Source: Wallemia ichthyophaga EXF-994 (taxonomy: Eukaryota > Basidiomycota > Wallemiomycetes > Wallemiales > Wallemiaceae). Taken from it: a stretch of DNA of 64,000 bases. The translations under genes were made by a program, and so were the position numbers. The notes beneath the pieces were generated by a model. It saw nothing but the letters and a program-made list of their open reading frames with translations, had not been told where the DNA came from and searched no databases. The stretch is taken from assembly GCF_000400465.1 (NCBI RefSeq), contig NW_008806282.1:62001-126000 (forward strand). The letters run 5' to 3'. This document shows, in pieces, positions 21,594-30,961 of the stretch (position 1 is the first letter of the stretch; each line of letters opens with the position of its first letter).

Positions 21594-24067
21594 ATGACGC
21601 TGCCATATTACAGAATATCATCGACTTTAGAAGGGCACAGCGATGATGTGAAAGCTGTGCATGGCTGCTCAGACAATTCAATTTTATCAGCCAGCAGAGA
21701 CGGGAGTGTGAAAAGATGGACGATGGATTTGAACGAGTACAAGCTGGAAGGGACATACGTAGGGCATGGTGCGTATGTGAACAGCGTGGTATACAATGAG
21801 GGTGAGTCTTTCTCCGCTCACTAGCACGTTTACGCTCACACTCCAACGGACGTGAAAGAGATAATCTCAGGAGGTTCAGACTCGAGGGTGTTAGTGCACG
21901 ATTTGGACCGTCAGGACAAGCCCCGCGAGACCCTGCTAGAGCATTGGGGCAACGTTTGCTGTTTATCAGTACACTCGGAAACACTAGTCAGCGGCAGCTG
22001 GGATTTGAGTGCGCGGGTGTGGAGAGCGCAAAAAGGGCAATACGAGCAGACGCTCAGACTAGACGGACATGAAGAGGCAGTTTGGGACGTTAAATGTCTT
22101 TGCGATGGCTCCTTCCTGACAGCCTCAGCTGATAAGGTTATTCGCCGGTTTGATAAGTCCGGAAGGCTTATCAAGCGCTATCAAGGACACTCCGAGCCCG
22201 TTCGCTCACTTGCTTTGTTGAATAACGACGCCTTCTTCTTGTCGGCGTCTAATGATGGCACACTGCGCAAGTGGGCTGTCGAGACTGGAGAGCAAGTGTG
22301 CGTTATGCGTGGACATTCGTCGTTTGTGTATGCAGTGGCTGCACTTGCATCGCCCACCGATGATGATTTCGTTGTCAGTTGCGGAGAGGATTTTGAAGTG
22401 AGATTGTGGCTGGGTGAGTTTGGGCTATTGCAGTGCCTCCTTTATGGCTAATCGAAGAACCAACTTCAGGTGAAACCTGCTTGCAGACTATTCTCATACC
22501 CGCTGTGTCTATCTGGAGCGTCACTGTGCTTCCGAATGGCGATTTCGCAGTCGGTACTTCGCAGAATCTTGTTCATGTCTTCACACGTGCGGAAGAGCGT
22601 ACAGCTACCAATGTAGCTTTAGATGTGGGTTTTGTGGTTTATCGGTAGCTGTGTCTCAGACAATAAATCAGGAATGGGAAGCACAATCAGCGCAGCTGAA
22701 GGAGAGGTTTGTGACTGTACACTTATCGTCCTTAACACTAACAAAGCCAGACAAACGGGCAGATCAGAAGAGCGGTTGGTGAATGAAAAGTCACCGGTAC
22801 TGATTGATATAGACGTCGATGATGACACACCGAATCTGCAGCTCAAGTGGGAAATGGGCGATGATGTAAACGAGACTGCCAGGAGGTTTGTCGAGGAGCA
22901 CAGCTTGTCGCCGAACTATGAAGATCAGATAGCGCAGTTCCTATGGCAGGCCGTGGGAGGCGTAGGAGGGGTGGAGGTAGGACAGCAGATTGATAGCGTT
23001 GAGGGTGCGCATAATGATGCGGAAGCAGAGTCAGAATCAGAATCAGAATCAGAGTCAGAAGAGTCATTAAAGCCGCCAAAGTCAAATTCACAGTCAGAGT
23101 CAAAATCAGAGTCGCCAAAGTCAAAGACAAAGTCGCCAATTAAGCGACTCGCAGAAATACTAACATCCAGTGCGAGTAGGTAGCATAGAAAGTGTCAAGA
23201 AATGACTAACCAGGTTGTGCAGCTAGGAGGGTGATTGTGATGGCTGGCGCTGGAGTATCGACGGGTGCGGGACTACCAGATTTCCGCTCACCTAACACGG
23301 GGCTGTACGACAATCTGAAGCAATACAATCTGCCCTACCCGGAGGCGGTTTTCGATGTGGATTTCTTCCGGGAGCAGCCCGAGCCATTTTACGCTTTAGC
23401 CAAGGAGCTATACCCTGGGTCGTACCTGCCTACGATGACGCATTATTTCTTCAGACTGCTTGAAGTGCGAGGCATTCTCAAGCGCGTGTTCACGCAGAAT
23501 ATCGATACATTGGAGAGAGTAGCGGGTGTTTCTGACGAGAAGATGGTAGAGGCGCACGGGTCGTTTGTGCGAGCTCGTTGCATAGATTGCAAGGTGGTGA
23601 GCGATGGGGCATACGTCAAGCGGTGCGTAATGCAAGGTGTCATACCACGCTGTCAAGAGGAGAACTGCTCGGCTTATGTTAAACCTGATATAACATTCTT
23701 CGGAGAGGCTCTCCCGAAAAGGTTCTTCGATCAGCTGGATGACTTGGGTGAATGCGATCTGCTCATGGTGCTCGGGACTTCGCTCGAGGTGCACCCTTTC
23801 GCTAGCCTCATTGGTTTGGTGGAGAAGAGCGTTCCGCGCGCGCTGCTCAATCTTGAACGTGTGGGTGAGCGCAAGTATGACGGAGGGTTTGATTTCGAGG
23901 ACGGGAGCAGGGATATCTTCTGCGGAGGTAGAACAGACAATGTCATTGTCGAGCTGGCCAAGGAGTGTGGGTGGCTCGATGAACTGATGGAGCTGTACAC
24001 CACTGAGCGGGGAAGCAAGGCGAAAGAGTTTGCACTGGAGGGTGCGCTCGACAAGTTGAGATTGTAG
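21594..24067 (+). CDS. fusion: DOA1/PLAA-like WD40-PFU protein joined to SIR2-family deacetylase (HST2/SIRT2 type)
   Basis: Model of 744 aa: exons 21594-21801, 21859-22413, 22470-22624, 22660-22706, 22751-23175 and 23223-24067. Residues 1-310 are WD40 repeats like Doa1/Ufd3/PLAA (STLEGHSDDVKAVHG, GGSDSRVLVHDLD, SGSWDLSARVW). A PFU ubiquitin-binding domain follows near 338-400 (LIDIDVDDDTPNLQL, then DQIAQFLWQAV). The Cdc48-binding PUL domain expected next is absent. After an acidic SE-repeat linker the same exon runs into the sirtuin helix IKRLAEILTSSA, spliced (47-nt intron, TGACTAAC branch) to RRVIVMAGAGVSTGAG. The sirtuin is intact: DFRSPNTGLYDNL, TQNIDTLERVAG, catalytic His in EAHGSF, zinc pairs CIDC and CQEENC, GTSLEVHPFASL. 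No stop or suitable ATG separates the halves. The first intron junction is the least certain. Confidence 0.75.
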
Positions 24068-24226
24068 AGTTGTTTTACTACTATCACATAATGACGTATC
24101 AGAATGGCTTAATAACATATTACAAGTTAAAGGTAGTGAATAGCCTGCTAGCTTAGATATTTTAACAACTGGAGAGTTGAGAAAGAGGGAGATAAAAGCA
24201 TGAGCCCTAAAAAAAAGAAGACCCAT

Positions 24227-24664
24227 CTACTCATCGTCTTCGTCACTCTTAGCCTCCTCTTCGTCATCATCGATTTCTTCCTTCTTTGCAGGTTTCTTAG
24301 ATTTAGTAGACTTCTTGCTATTCTTGCTTTTCTTTTCATCCTCGTCGTCATCGTCATCCACCTTGTCTGCCTCCTTGCTAGATTCATACTCTTTCTTTTC
24401 TTTTTCATATCTGGCTTTATCAGCCGCAGCCATATCCTCGTATGGCTTCCTCTCCTCACTGCCCATTTCCTTCCACTTGGCACCGAGCAGTCTACCAATT
24501 TCGCCAAAGGATACTTTGTCATTCTCTTCCTTTACGCGAGGACGCCATTCTTGTGACATGTACATGTACGCAGATAGCGCGCGCTTGGGAGCGTTTTCAT
24601 CTTTCTTTCCTTTTGTGGATGCTTTCTTGGTATTAGCGCGTGGTTTTGTCTCTGCTTTTGGCAT
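24227..24664 (-). CDS. HMG-box chromatin protein, NHP6-like
   Basis: 145 aa, no intron. A single HMG box at about residues 27-95: KRALSAYMYMSQEWRPRV, then VSFGEIGRLLGAKWKEM and PYEDMAAADKARYEKE. The N-terminus is basic (KKASTKGKKDEN). Nhp6 proteins bend DNA without sequence preference and help FACT reorganise nucleosomes. Unlike budding-yeast Nhp6, this protein has a long C-terminal tail that alternates acidic and lysine runs (DDDDDEDEKKSKNSKK), more like animal HMGB1. The closest functional call is NHP6/HMGB; the tail is a real difference. Confidence 0.85.
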   Translation of the reverse strand: MPKAETKPRANTKKASTKGKKDENAPKRALSAYMYMSQEWRPRVKEENDKVSFGEIGRLLGAKWKEMGSEERKPYEDMAAADKARYEKEKKEYESSKEADKVDDDDDEDEKKSKNSKKSTKSKKPAKKEEIDDDEEEAKSDEDDE

Positions 24665-24709
24665 CTGCGGGAGGTGTTAAACAAGTATGGGGGTGTGAGG
24701 AATGTGGTT

Positions 24710-24752
<43 letters not shown>

Positions 24753-25165
24753 TAGCGGGAGCAGCATCGCTGCAAATGTCTAGAGTACCTGGGAGTCATC
24801 TGCAAGTTATCTTGGCCTCTACGTTTTCTTTCCATCTCATCTCCCTCATCTCCACCGAAAACGCGCGCGAATGGACACACGCACAAAAAACACCACAGCA
24901 GCCACGACCATCATCCTCATCTGTGCAGAAATACCCACTTTTAATTAACTCCTCGTTGTTTTGCGCAGAGTGCCACGCCTGGTGTGGTCTGCTGGAGAGG
25001 CGGGCCATTTTTTATTTTAATTGAAAGCAGAACAAAGGTAAGGCGGCGGAAAAGGAAGGCGGGAGTGAAATATGTGAGTTTGTAAAAGTATAATTGAATA
25101 TAGATGTTAGATGTAGATGATTTATACGTGAATAAGACTACGTGTTTTGTGTGTAAACTACTGCA
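24665..25165. other. intergenic promoter region of the HMG gene
   Basis: About 500 bases between the HMG start and the SEC21 stop (both minus). It holds a (GT)n tract at 24715-24750 and AT-rich sequence. No gene was seen. Confidence 0.5.
24715..24750. repeat. (GT)18 microsatellite
   Basis: Perfect dinucleotide run just upstream of the HMG-box gene. Confidence 0.95.
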
Positions 25166-27991
25166 TTACTGCACAGCGCCCATGATCAATTCACAGGTGA
25201 AGCTATTAGGTGACCTAACGACCATCTCGAGGTTGACGCCTTCACCCTCCTCGAAAGCCATTCTGGCCATAGCGAGTACCTTGCCTTGAGCACTACCGCG
25301 GATGATACACCCACTAAGGCGGAGAGTGTGGAGGTGAGCGCTACCCACGACATCCGATCCACCCAAAGCCATCATACCGAGAAGGGCGGTGAGAGCGTCT
25401 GTAGCTTCCTGTAGACTACCCATAGCGGAGAGGGTGAAAGAGTCGCGTAGTTCACTGTGTTCGCTGTGCTCCATCGACATTGCCTCCCATTCTCCATCGA
25501 AACTGACCCACTCAGGACGTACATAGTCACTTATACCCAGTTCCACGTCATCCACTTGATATTCATCCGCATATCCCTCCTCCTCCACCATACCACTATC
25601 TGGATCTACCTCTTTGGTGGTAAAGGTGAGAGTGTTGGAGAGTGCGCCAGTGGGGTAGCCCGCATTGTCACCGTTACCGTCACCTTCATCGTCAATAAAC
25701 GAGTAGCTCACGTACGTACTCCGTTCGCCATCTGCAACTGTAAGTGTATCGATGGGAAGGATAAAGTCCTCGCGCAGGCTACCACCCACATCACCAAGAC
25801 CCATCAACACACTTACCCCATCAAGTACCGCCTCTGGGACCGTGTTGCGCACGTGGTATTCAAACACTACATGCTCGCTGAAGAGGTGCTTCTGTACACT
25901 CACTACATACTCCGTCTCCTCTTCTGTGAGATGGACTGGTGGCGATGTGTGCAATGGAGCACCGTATCCAGCGAATTCTGGGATAGACGTGATGTTGGTG
26001 GTGCTCGACAAGGCATGTGAATTGTGTGCAGATGTCGCTGCAGAAGCAGGTGCATCGTGTGATAAGAGCAATTCTTCAGAGTGAGCGGTTGCGTTATCCT
26101 TGTTATTTTTGCTATTTTCACTCTCACCCTGCTTCTCACCTAGGTCTCCCAACCTACCGACATGGGTATCCAATCTGATTTGGTCCTTGGGCATGCGTGG
26201 GATAACGGCAGAGTTGAAAGGCTCTTCATAATTTTGCTCTGTGGTATATGTGCAGAGGGATTTCTCCAATACACCCACACTCCATGTGTGCTCCTCGTGC
26301 GTCGTACGCTTGGCAAGCTCGTCGTCGTGAATAATACGCATGTACATGGCAGCTCTGTCGCGCACCTCGTCATCGCTATCGTCGAGACAGCGTCCGAGGA
26401 GCACTTTAACTGAACGTCTAACATGTTGGGCAGCGTATGCGACGTTTGTGCCGAATTTTGCCAAACTAGATACAGCAGCGGCGCGTACGATTGCATTCTC
26501 CAACACTACACGGTTGTATATATGGCGAATGTACTTGGTAGGCTCGGGTGTAGAGGGGCCTTCCACACCAAGCAAGTGCAATACACGCACGGATAACTTG
26601 GTGAACTCGCAATCTTCAATAAATTCACAAAGGTGGGCCAGTGCCATCTCTTTGCTCTCGCCTATACCCTTTATCATGTCGATTATCGCTTCCACTACCG
26701 CACGTTTGAAGTCATACCCTCCCTCATCACGTAAGGCCTGCGAGAGGAAAGCGAGCATTGCGGGGTATTTATTAGGGAACTTGAGACATAAAGTACGGAC
26801 GGCATCCACCACTATCACCTTGAATTCATCGGAAATTTCAAGCATGAAGGAGGAAATTTGCTTCATTAGCCTATCTACGCTGGCTTCATTGCCTGTCTTT
26901 AGCAAGGTGGTGATTGCGAAAGTGGCAATGGAGCGGTTAGAGTCGGTAATAAGGTTTTCAATTTCGAGGTTGCAGGATGAGACGGTAAGAGGGTGTCTCT
27001 GTGCAAGGTCGTTGAGAGTGCGAATGGCAGCGAATTTGAGGGGAGTGTTGGGGGTGCTGAGAGCGAGTTGAAGAACAGCGACAGGACGAGAGAGATGAAC
27101 AGGAGTAGCACCATTCCACTGGCAGATAGCTCTCGCAGCTTCAATGGAGACCATGTCAGATTTATTGCGTAACCAGGATTCCAATAGGGGGAGGATGGAT
27201 GAGGAGAGGTTTGGATCGGAATTGATTAGGCGTGAGGAGTAGCGCACGAGCATTGAAAGGGCTAGAGGGTTTCTAAGGGAGGAAGGCGATTGGGTGAGGG
27301 ACTGAATGAGTTTCGAAATAGCGACTCTGTCTTTATGACGGATATTGTAGAGCAAACCGAGAGCGTGGTATTGGGCGGTAGATGAGGGGTTAGTGGACAA
27401 GGCATCAAACACCTCGTTTGACCATCTGTTGATGGTATCGGAAGCTTGTGGGTGGATGTGGTAGGATGAGACGAGTGCAGAGGAGGAAATAGCGGGGGAT
27501 CTGTCGACGATGGCATTCTTATAAAACCTTTCAAATGATTGGATCATGGAAGGGTGAGTGATTGCAGCGAGAGTTCTGATTGCATTTGGGCGGTAAATGA
27601 GGTTTGAATTTGGCTGAATATCTTTAATAATCGAGGAGGTGGCCATGAGAACATCGTCAGCCTGGTTTGATAGCTGCTTCACCACCAAGTAAACCATCTG
27701 CCTCAAAGCAGGATCTTTGTTTTGGAATAATTTGGTGATGGAGAAGAAAAGGTTTGTAGATTCTAGTCTGTTGAAGCTGTCGTCGAGCAATAAATATGAC
27801 AGCTTGGTCAATAGAATCCTTGAATTCCTCGGACTGATTGGTGATTGGTTGAATATTCTAGCCTCTTGGAATATAGTAGTCTGGGTGTGGTTAGATGGCT
27901 ACAAATCGGCGTAAATAACCCAATAACCCACCTTGTCTTGATTTAAATTATTTAATTTATCATCTTCATCCTTTTTTATATTCAAGTTCAT
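25166..27991 (-). CDS. SEC21: coatomer subunit gamma (gamma-COP)
   Basis: 924 aa, one intron 27881-27931 (51 nt) after codon 20. Gamma-COP is part of the COPI coat for Golgi-to-ER transport. The start gives MNLNIKKDEDDKLNNL; exon 2 opens with TTIFQEARIFNQSPISPR, then LTKLSYLLLDDSFN, the highly conserved N-terminal adaptin-like signature. The alpha-solenoid runs to about residue 520 (DDSDDEVRDRAAMYMRIIHD). A variable His/Ser linker follows, then the C-terminal appendage domain (FEYHVRNTVPEAVLDGVSV, QEATDALTALLGMMALGGSD), ending CELIMGAVQ. Length agrees with the family. The start lies 57 bp from the divergently transcribed CWC25. Confidence 0.93.
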
Positions 27992-28048
27992 GGTTGATGC
28001 GTTGGATAGACAGATACAACGACCAAGATACTTTGAATAAAATAAAAA

Positions 28049-29191
28049 ATGGGCGGCGGTGATCTAAATATGAAAAAGAGCTGGCATCCTATGCTGATGA
28101 AGAACCAGAGAGTGGTTTGGGATAAAGAGCAGGATGTTCTCCACGAGAAGAAGAAACTTGAGCAGTTGAGAAGGGAGAAGGAGGAGGAGAGGCAACTGCA
28201 GCAACTGCAGCAATTACAACACGCTTCTACGGGCTCAGCACCTTCCGACAGAATGGAATGGATGTACGCTGCTCCTGCCACCGCTAACTCTTTAAACTCA
28301 TCCGAAATGGAAGATTATCTCCTTGGCAAGAAGAGGGTTGATCATATTCTAAAGGGTGACGATGAGAAAGGGCTAGCGGGTCAGCAGCAACAGCAACCTC
28401 AACAGCATCCCAACAATCCCCGTGACACCTCCTCTAAGATCAAACTAGACCCAATGCTCGCAATTAAACAACAAGAACAAGCTGCTTACGACGCTCTCCT
28501 TAAAAACCCATTTAAACTTGGTCAGCTGAGGGAATCCGCAGGTCATTCATCCTCTTCCTCTAGAGCTGAAAAAGATGAACGCAAACAAGCTAGACATGAA
28601 AAGAGGTTGTTCAAGGAGAGTTTAAGAGAGGGTAAAACACGTAATGATAGATTGGGTGATAGGTATGGTGATATAAGGGGTGATAGACGGAGTGGTAGAT
28701 ACAGCGATAGATACAACGATAAATATAGCGATAAATATAGCGACAGATACAGTGACAGATACAGCGACAGATACAGCGACAAATACAGTGACAGATACAG
28801 CGACAAATACAGTGATAGATACAACGATAGATACAACGACAGATACAACGATAGATATCGTGATAGTCATCGCTACTCCCCACCACCACGCAAGCATCAC
28901 TCCCCATCACAGCATCCCCCAAATCCCTCCTCACAGTCTCGCGCTGATAAGTTGGCCGCTATGTCAGCTTCTGCCCAATCACTCCAATCCGAACGCGACA
29001 TTCGCCTCGCAGACATGCAACGCAAGGATGATGCCGAGAAGAAGCGTGACGATATTGCTAGATCCAGAGATGTGAAATATGGCAACCACAATCAATTCAT
29101 TGCAAACGAGCAACGTAAAGTTTATTCTGGAGATGGCGGTCTAGCTGAGCAAATGAGACGGAGGGGTGGTAACGGTGGTGGTGTAGTGTAA
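28049..29191 (+). CDS. CWC25: pre-mRNA splicing factor CWC25
   Basis: 380 aa, no intron. Cwc25 joins the catalytically activated spliceosome and promotes the first transesterification. The N-terminal CIR_N domain reads MKKSWHPMLMKNQRVVWDKE, and the conserved MEWMYAAPA and EDYLLGKKRVDHIL follow, then LDPMLAIKQQEQAAYDALLKNP. The C-terminal half has a low-complexity array of about 14 DRYS/DKYS tetrapeptides, coded by a 12-bp DNA repeat at about 28692-28865, then a helical region (KRDDIARSRDVKYG). The array replaces the basic linker usual in orthologues. Confidence 0.88.
   Translation: MGGGDLNMKKSWHPMLMKNQRVVWDKEQDVLHEKKKLEQLRREKEEERQLQQLQQLQHASTGSAPSDRMEWMYAAPATANSLNSSEMEDYLLGKKRVDHILKGDDEKGLAGQQQQQPQQHPNNPRDTSSKIKLDPMLAIKQQEQAAYDALLKNPFKLGQLRESAGHSSSSSRAEKDERKQARHEKRLFKESLREGKTRNDRLGDRYGDIRGDRRSGRYSDRYNDKYSDKYSDRYSDRYSDRYSDKYSDRYSDKYSDRYNDRYNDRYNDRYRDSHRYSPPPRKHHSPSQHPPNPSSQSRADKLAAMSASAQSLQSERDIRLADMQRKDDAEKKRDDIARSRDVKYGNHNQFIANEQRKVYSGDGGLAEQMRRRGGNGGGVV
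28692..28865 (+). repeat. 12-bp tandem repeat within CWC25
   Basis: Degenerate copies of GATAGATACAGC/GACAAATACAGT in register with the reading frame, encoding D-(R/K)-Y-(S/N) units. The period keeps the frame, so copy number can change without disrupting the gene. Confidence 0.9.
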
Positions 29192-29266
29192 TATAACAAT
29201 TAACATAAATATATTCATGTACTTGTAAATGTACATCTAATTCTATCTCCATTTAAACAACCCACT

Positions 29267-30811
29267 CTAAACACTAATCGTTTTGCAAATATTAAACCCA
29301 TCCGAGGCCGTAGACACAAAACAGCCGGGCACCTGCGCATGCCAGTGAACCTCTTTGATATCCTTCTGGCCTTGATGACAGAACATGAGTTGAGGAGGAA
29401 CGAGCTGCTCGACCTCGCTAGCCAACTCCTCCTGATCGAGCTCAACAGCGAGATCCCACAGGGTGACCTGATCGTCTGCACCTGAAGCAGCGAGGACCGA
29501 AGGCTCCTTATGATGCCACTCGATGCCCGTAATAGGACCTTTATGCCAATCGAACTGAGCAGCAGGCTGAGGGGCAGTGCTAGTACCTGGTTTGAAATTG
29601 CGCAAATCCCACACCTTTACCATTCCTTCATCACCCCCAGATGCCAGCAGATACTCCGTGTTTTTGTTCCAATTAATTACGTTCACATCCTCGCTATGTG
29701 CGTCGAGGACGCTGACGACAGCTGTGCGCGTGCGCACACGCGTATCCCATACGCGCACACTCCTGTCAGCAGAGCACGATGCGAATACGGTGCGTTCACT
29801 AGGCGACCACTGCAGGTCCTCAACGGAAGAGGTGTGCGAGGTGAATGGGGCGGGTGACGGGATATATCCGCTATCAGTGAAAGTAGAGTTGTGAATAACG
29901 CCCGCGCAGTCACCCGTCAGGAGCTGTCTCTCGCTCGCACCCTCGCGCGACCAGTCAAGCGCAAAACCCTCTTCGCTATGCGAGTTTATAGTGTAAAGAG
30001 GTTTATTATCGCGCGTCTTATCTACCATATACCCTGGATTAGCTAGTGCGAGTTGATGAGGACGGATGTTGAAGATGTGCACTTTGCCTGTATCTGCCCA
30101 GGTAGCAGCGAGATAAGGACGGTTGGGCATGCTAGTTGGATCAGTTGGTACGAAATTGTCTTCCACGCCCGCCACTCGGAATCGATTGATTCCACCGCGG
30201 TGCGCAATTGACTTGTACTCAAGTGTAGGCGTCTCATCTGCCGTCTCATCATCTTCTTCTTCGTCGCTGTCATCGTTCTGCTGCGTCTTCCATAAATTCC
30301 CCCAGCGCATTACGAGCACCTCATTCGCATCACCAGCCGCTTGCGTTCCCGTTGCTGCGTACATCTCTTGCGGATACGTACGGCGCTCCTCACCGCCCCC
30401 ATCGCGCAACAAGTCGAACGACAGACAAGGCCATGGAACAGACATCGTGTGCAGCATCTCGTAAACTGAGTTATCAGGCTCGAGTATTTCGTCTGGTTTG
30501 AGTTTATATTGGTGCGGTATGTAAGGCTGCGCGGATGGTGCTTGGGTGTCTCCTTCTTGGCCATTGTCGCCATTATCCACGCCGCCTATCTGCTCCATAT
30601 CGTCCATCTGCTCCACCCCATCCTCATCCTCATTCTCCCCGTCGTGTACCTCCCCGTCGCTCTCAAACTCATCCTCGTAGTTGTCCTCAAATTCTCCCAT
30701 CCCGTCTTCTCCTCCCCGGGAACCGTCGTGGCGCTCTTGTCCAGCGCGGCTCTTGGCTTGTGGCTGCTCTGCGCTGGCTGCTAATGGCGACGAGCGTCTC
30801 TTTGCTGGCAT
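29267..30811 (-). CDS. RRB1: ribosome biogenesis WD40 protein RRB1 (GRWD1)
   Basis: 514 aa, no intron; the start was placed at MPAKRRSSPL rather than an ATG 30 codons upstream at 30901, because the latter adds a non-conserved stretch. Rrb1 is the dedicated chaperone of ribosomal protein uL3 (Rpl3). It has the acidic N-terminal region (ENEDEDGVEQMDDMEQ), then DNSVYEMLHTMSVPWPCLSF, the CAF1-C/H4-binding motif that marks the Rrb1/GRWD1 group. WD repeats follow: FALDWSREGASERQLLTGDC, VEDLQWSPSERTVFASCSAD, VNVINWNKNTEYLLASGGDE, ITGIEWHHKEPSVLAASGAD. It ends with the GFNICKTISV motif expected of the family. Confidence 0.9.
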   Translation of the reverse strand: MPAKRRSSPLAASAEQPQAKSRAGQERHDGSRGGEDGMGEFEDNYEDEFESDGEVHDGENEDEDGVEQMDDMEQIGGVDNGDNGQEGDTQAPSAQPYIPHQYKLKPDEILEPDNSVYEMLHTMSVPWPCLSFDLLRDGGGEERRTYPQEMYAATGTQAAGDANEVLVMRWGNLWKTQQNDDSDEEEDDETADETPTLEYKSIAHRGGINRFRVAGVEDNFVPTDPTSMPNRPYLAATWADTGKVHIFNIRPHQLALANPGYMVDKTRDNKPLYTINSHSEEGFALDWSREGASERQLLTGDCAGVIHNSTFTDSGYIPSPAPFTSHTSSVEDLQWSPSERTVFASCSADRSVRVWDTRVRTRTAVVSVLDAHSEDVNVINWNKNTEYLLASGGDEGMVKVWDLRNFKPGTSTAPQPAAQFDWHKGPITGIEWHHKEPSVLAASGADDQVTLWDLAVELDQEELASEVEQLVPPQLMFCHQGQKDIKEVHWHAQVPGCFVSTASDGFNICKTISV

Positions 30812-30961
30812 CTTGGTTGGTGGTCGTAGTCCGGAACAAGGCGTTGCAAAGGAAATGAAATTTGTGTTGCGAGTGCAAGTTGACATTAATAAAGATAACA
30901 ATTAAATAGTACATACGCCAACCACATAAACGCATCAAATACACACTCTTAACACGCTCAT

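Noticed and set aside
22433-22648. Separate small gene in the middle of the DOA1-like part
   Set aside because: It is an internal exon (WD40 strand FAVGTSQNLVHVF) read through its flanking introns.
23231-24067. Sirtuin as an independent gene starting at the Met in VIVMAGAG
   Set aside because: That Met lies inside the first beta-strand of the Rossmann fold, so the protein would lack its N-terminal helix, which is coded in the upstream exon and joined by a canonical intron.
28692-28865. CRISPR-like or minisatellite array
   Set aside because: There are no unique spacers; it is an in-frame coding repeat in a eukaryotic gene.
28543-28934. Repeat-coding frames opposite CWC25 (YLSLYLSL and similar)
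   Set aside because: They are antisense readings of the 12-bp repeat, with no start context or family.
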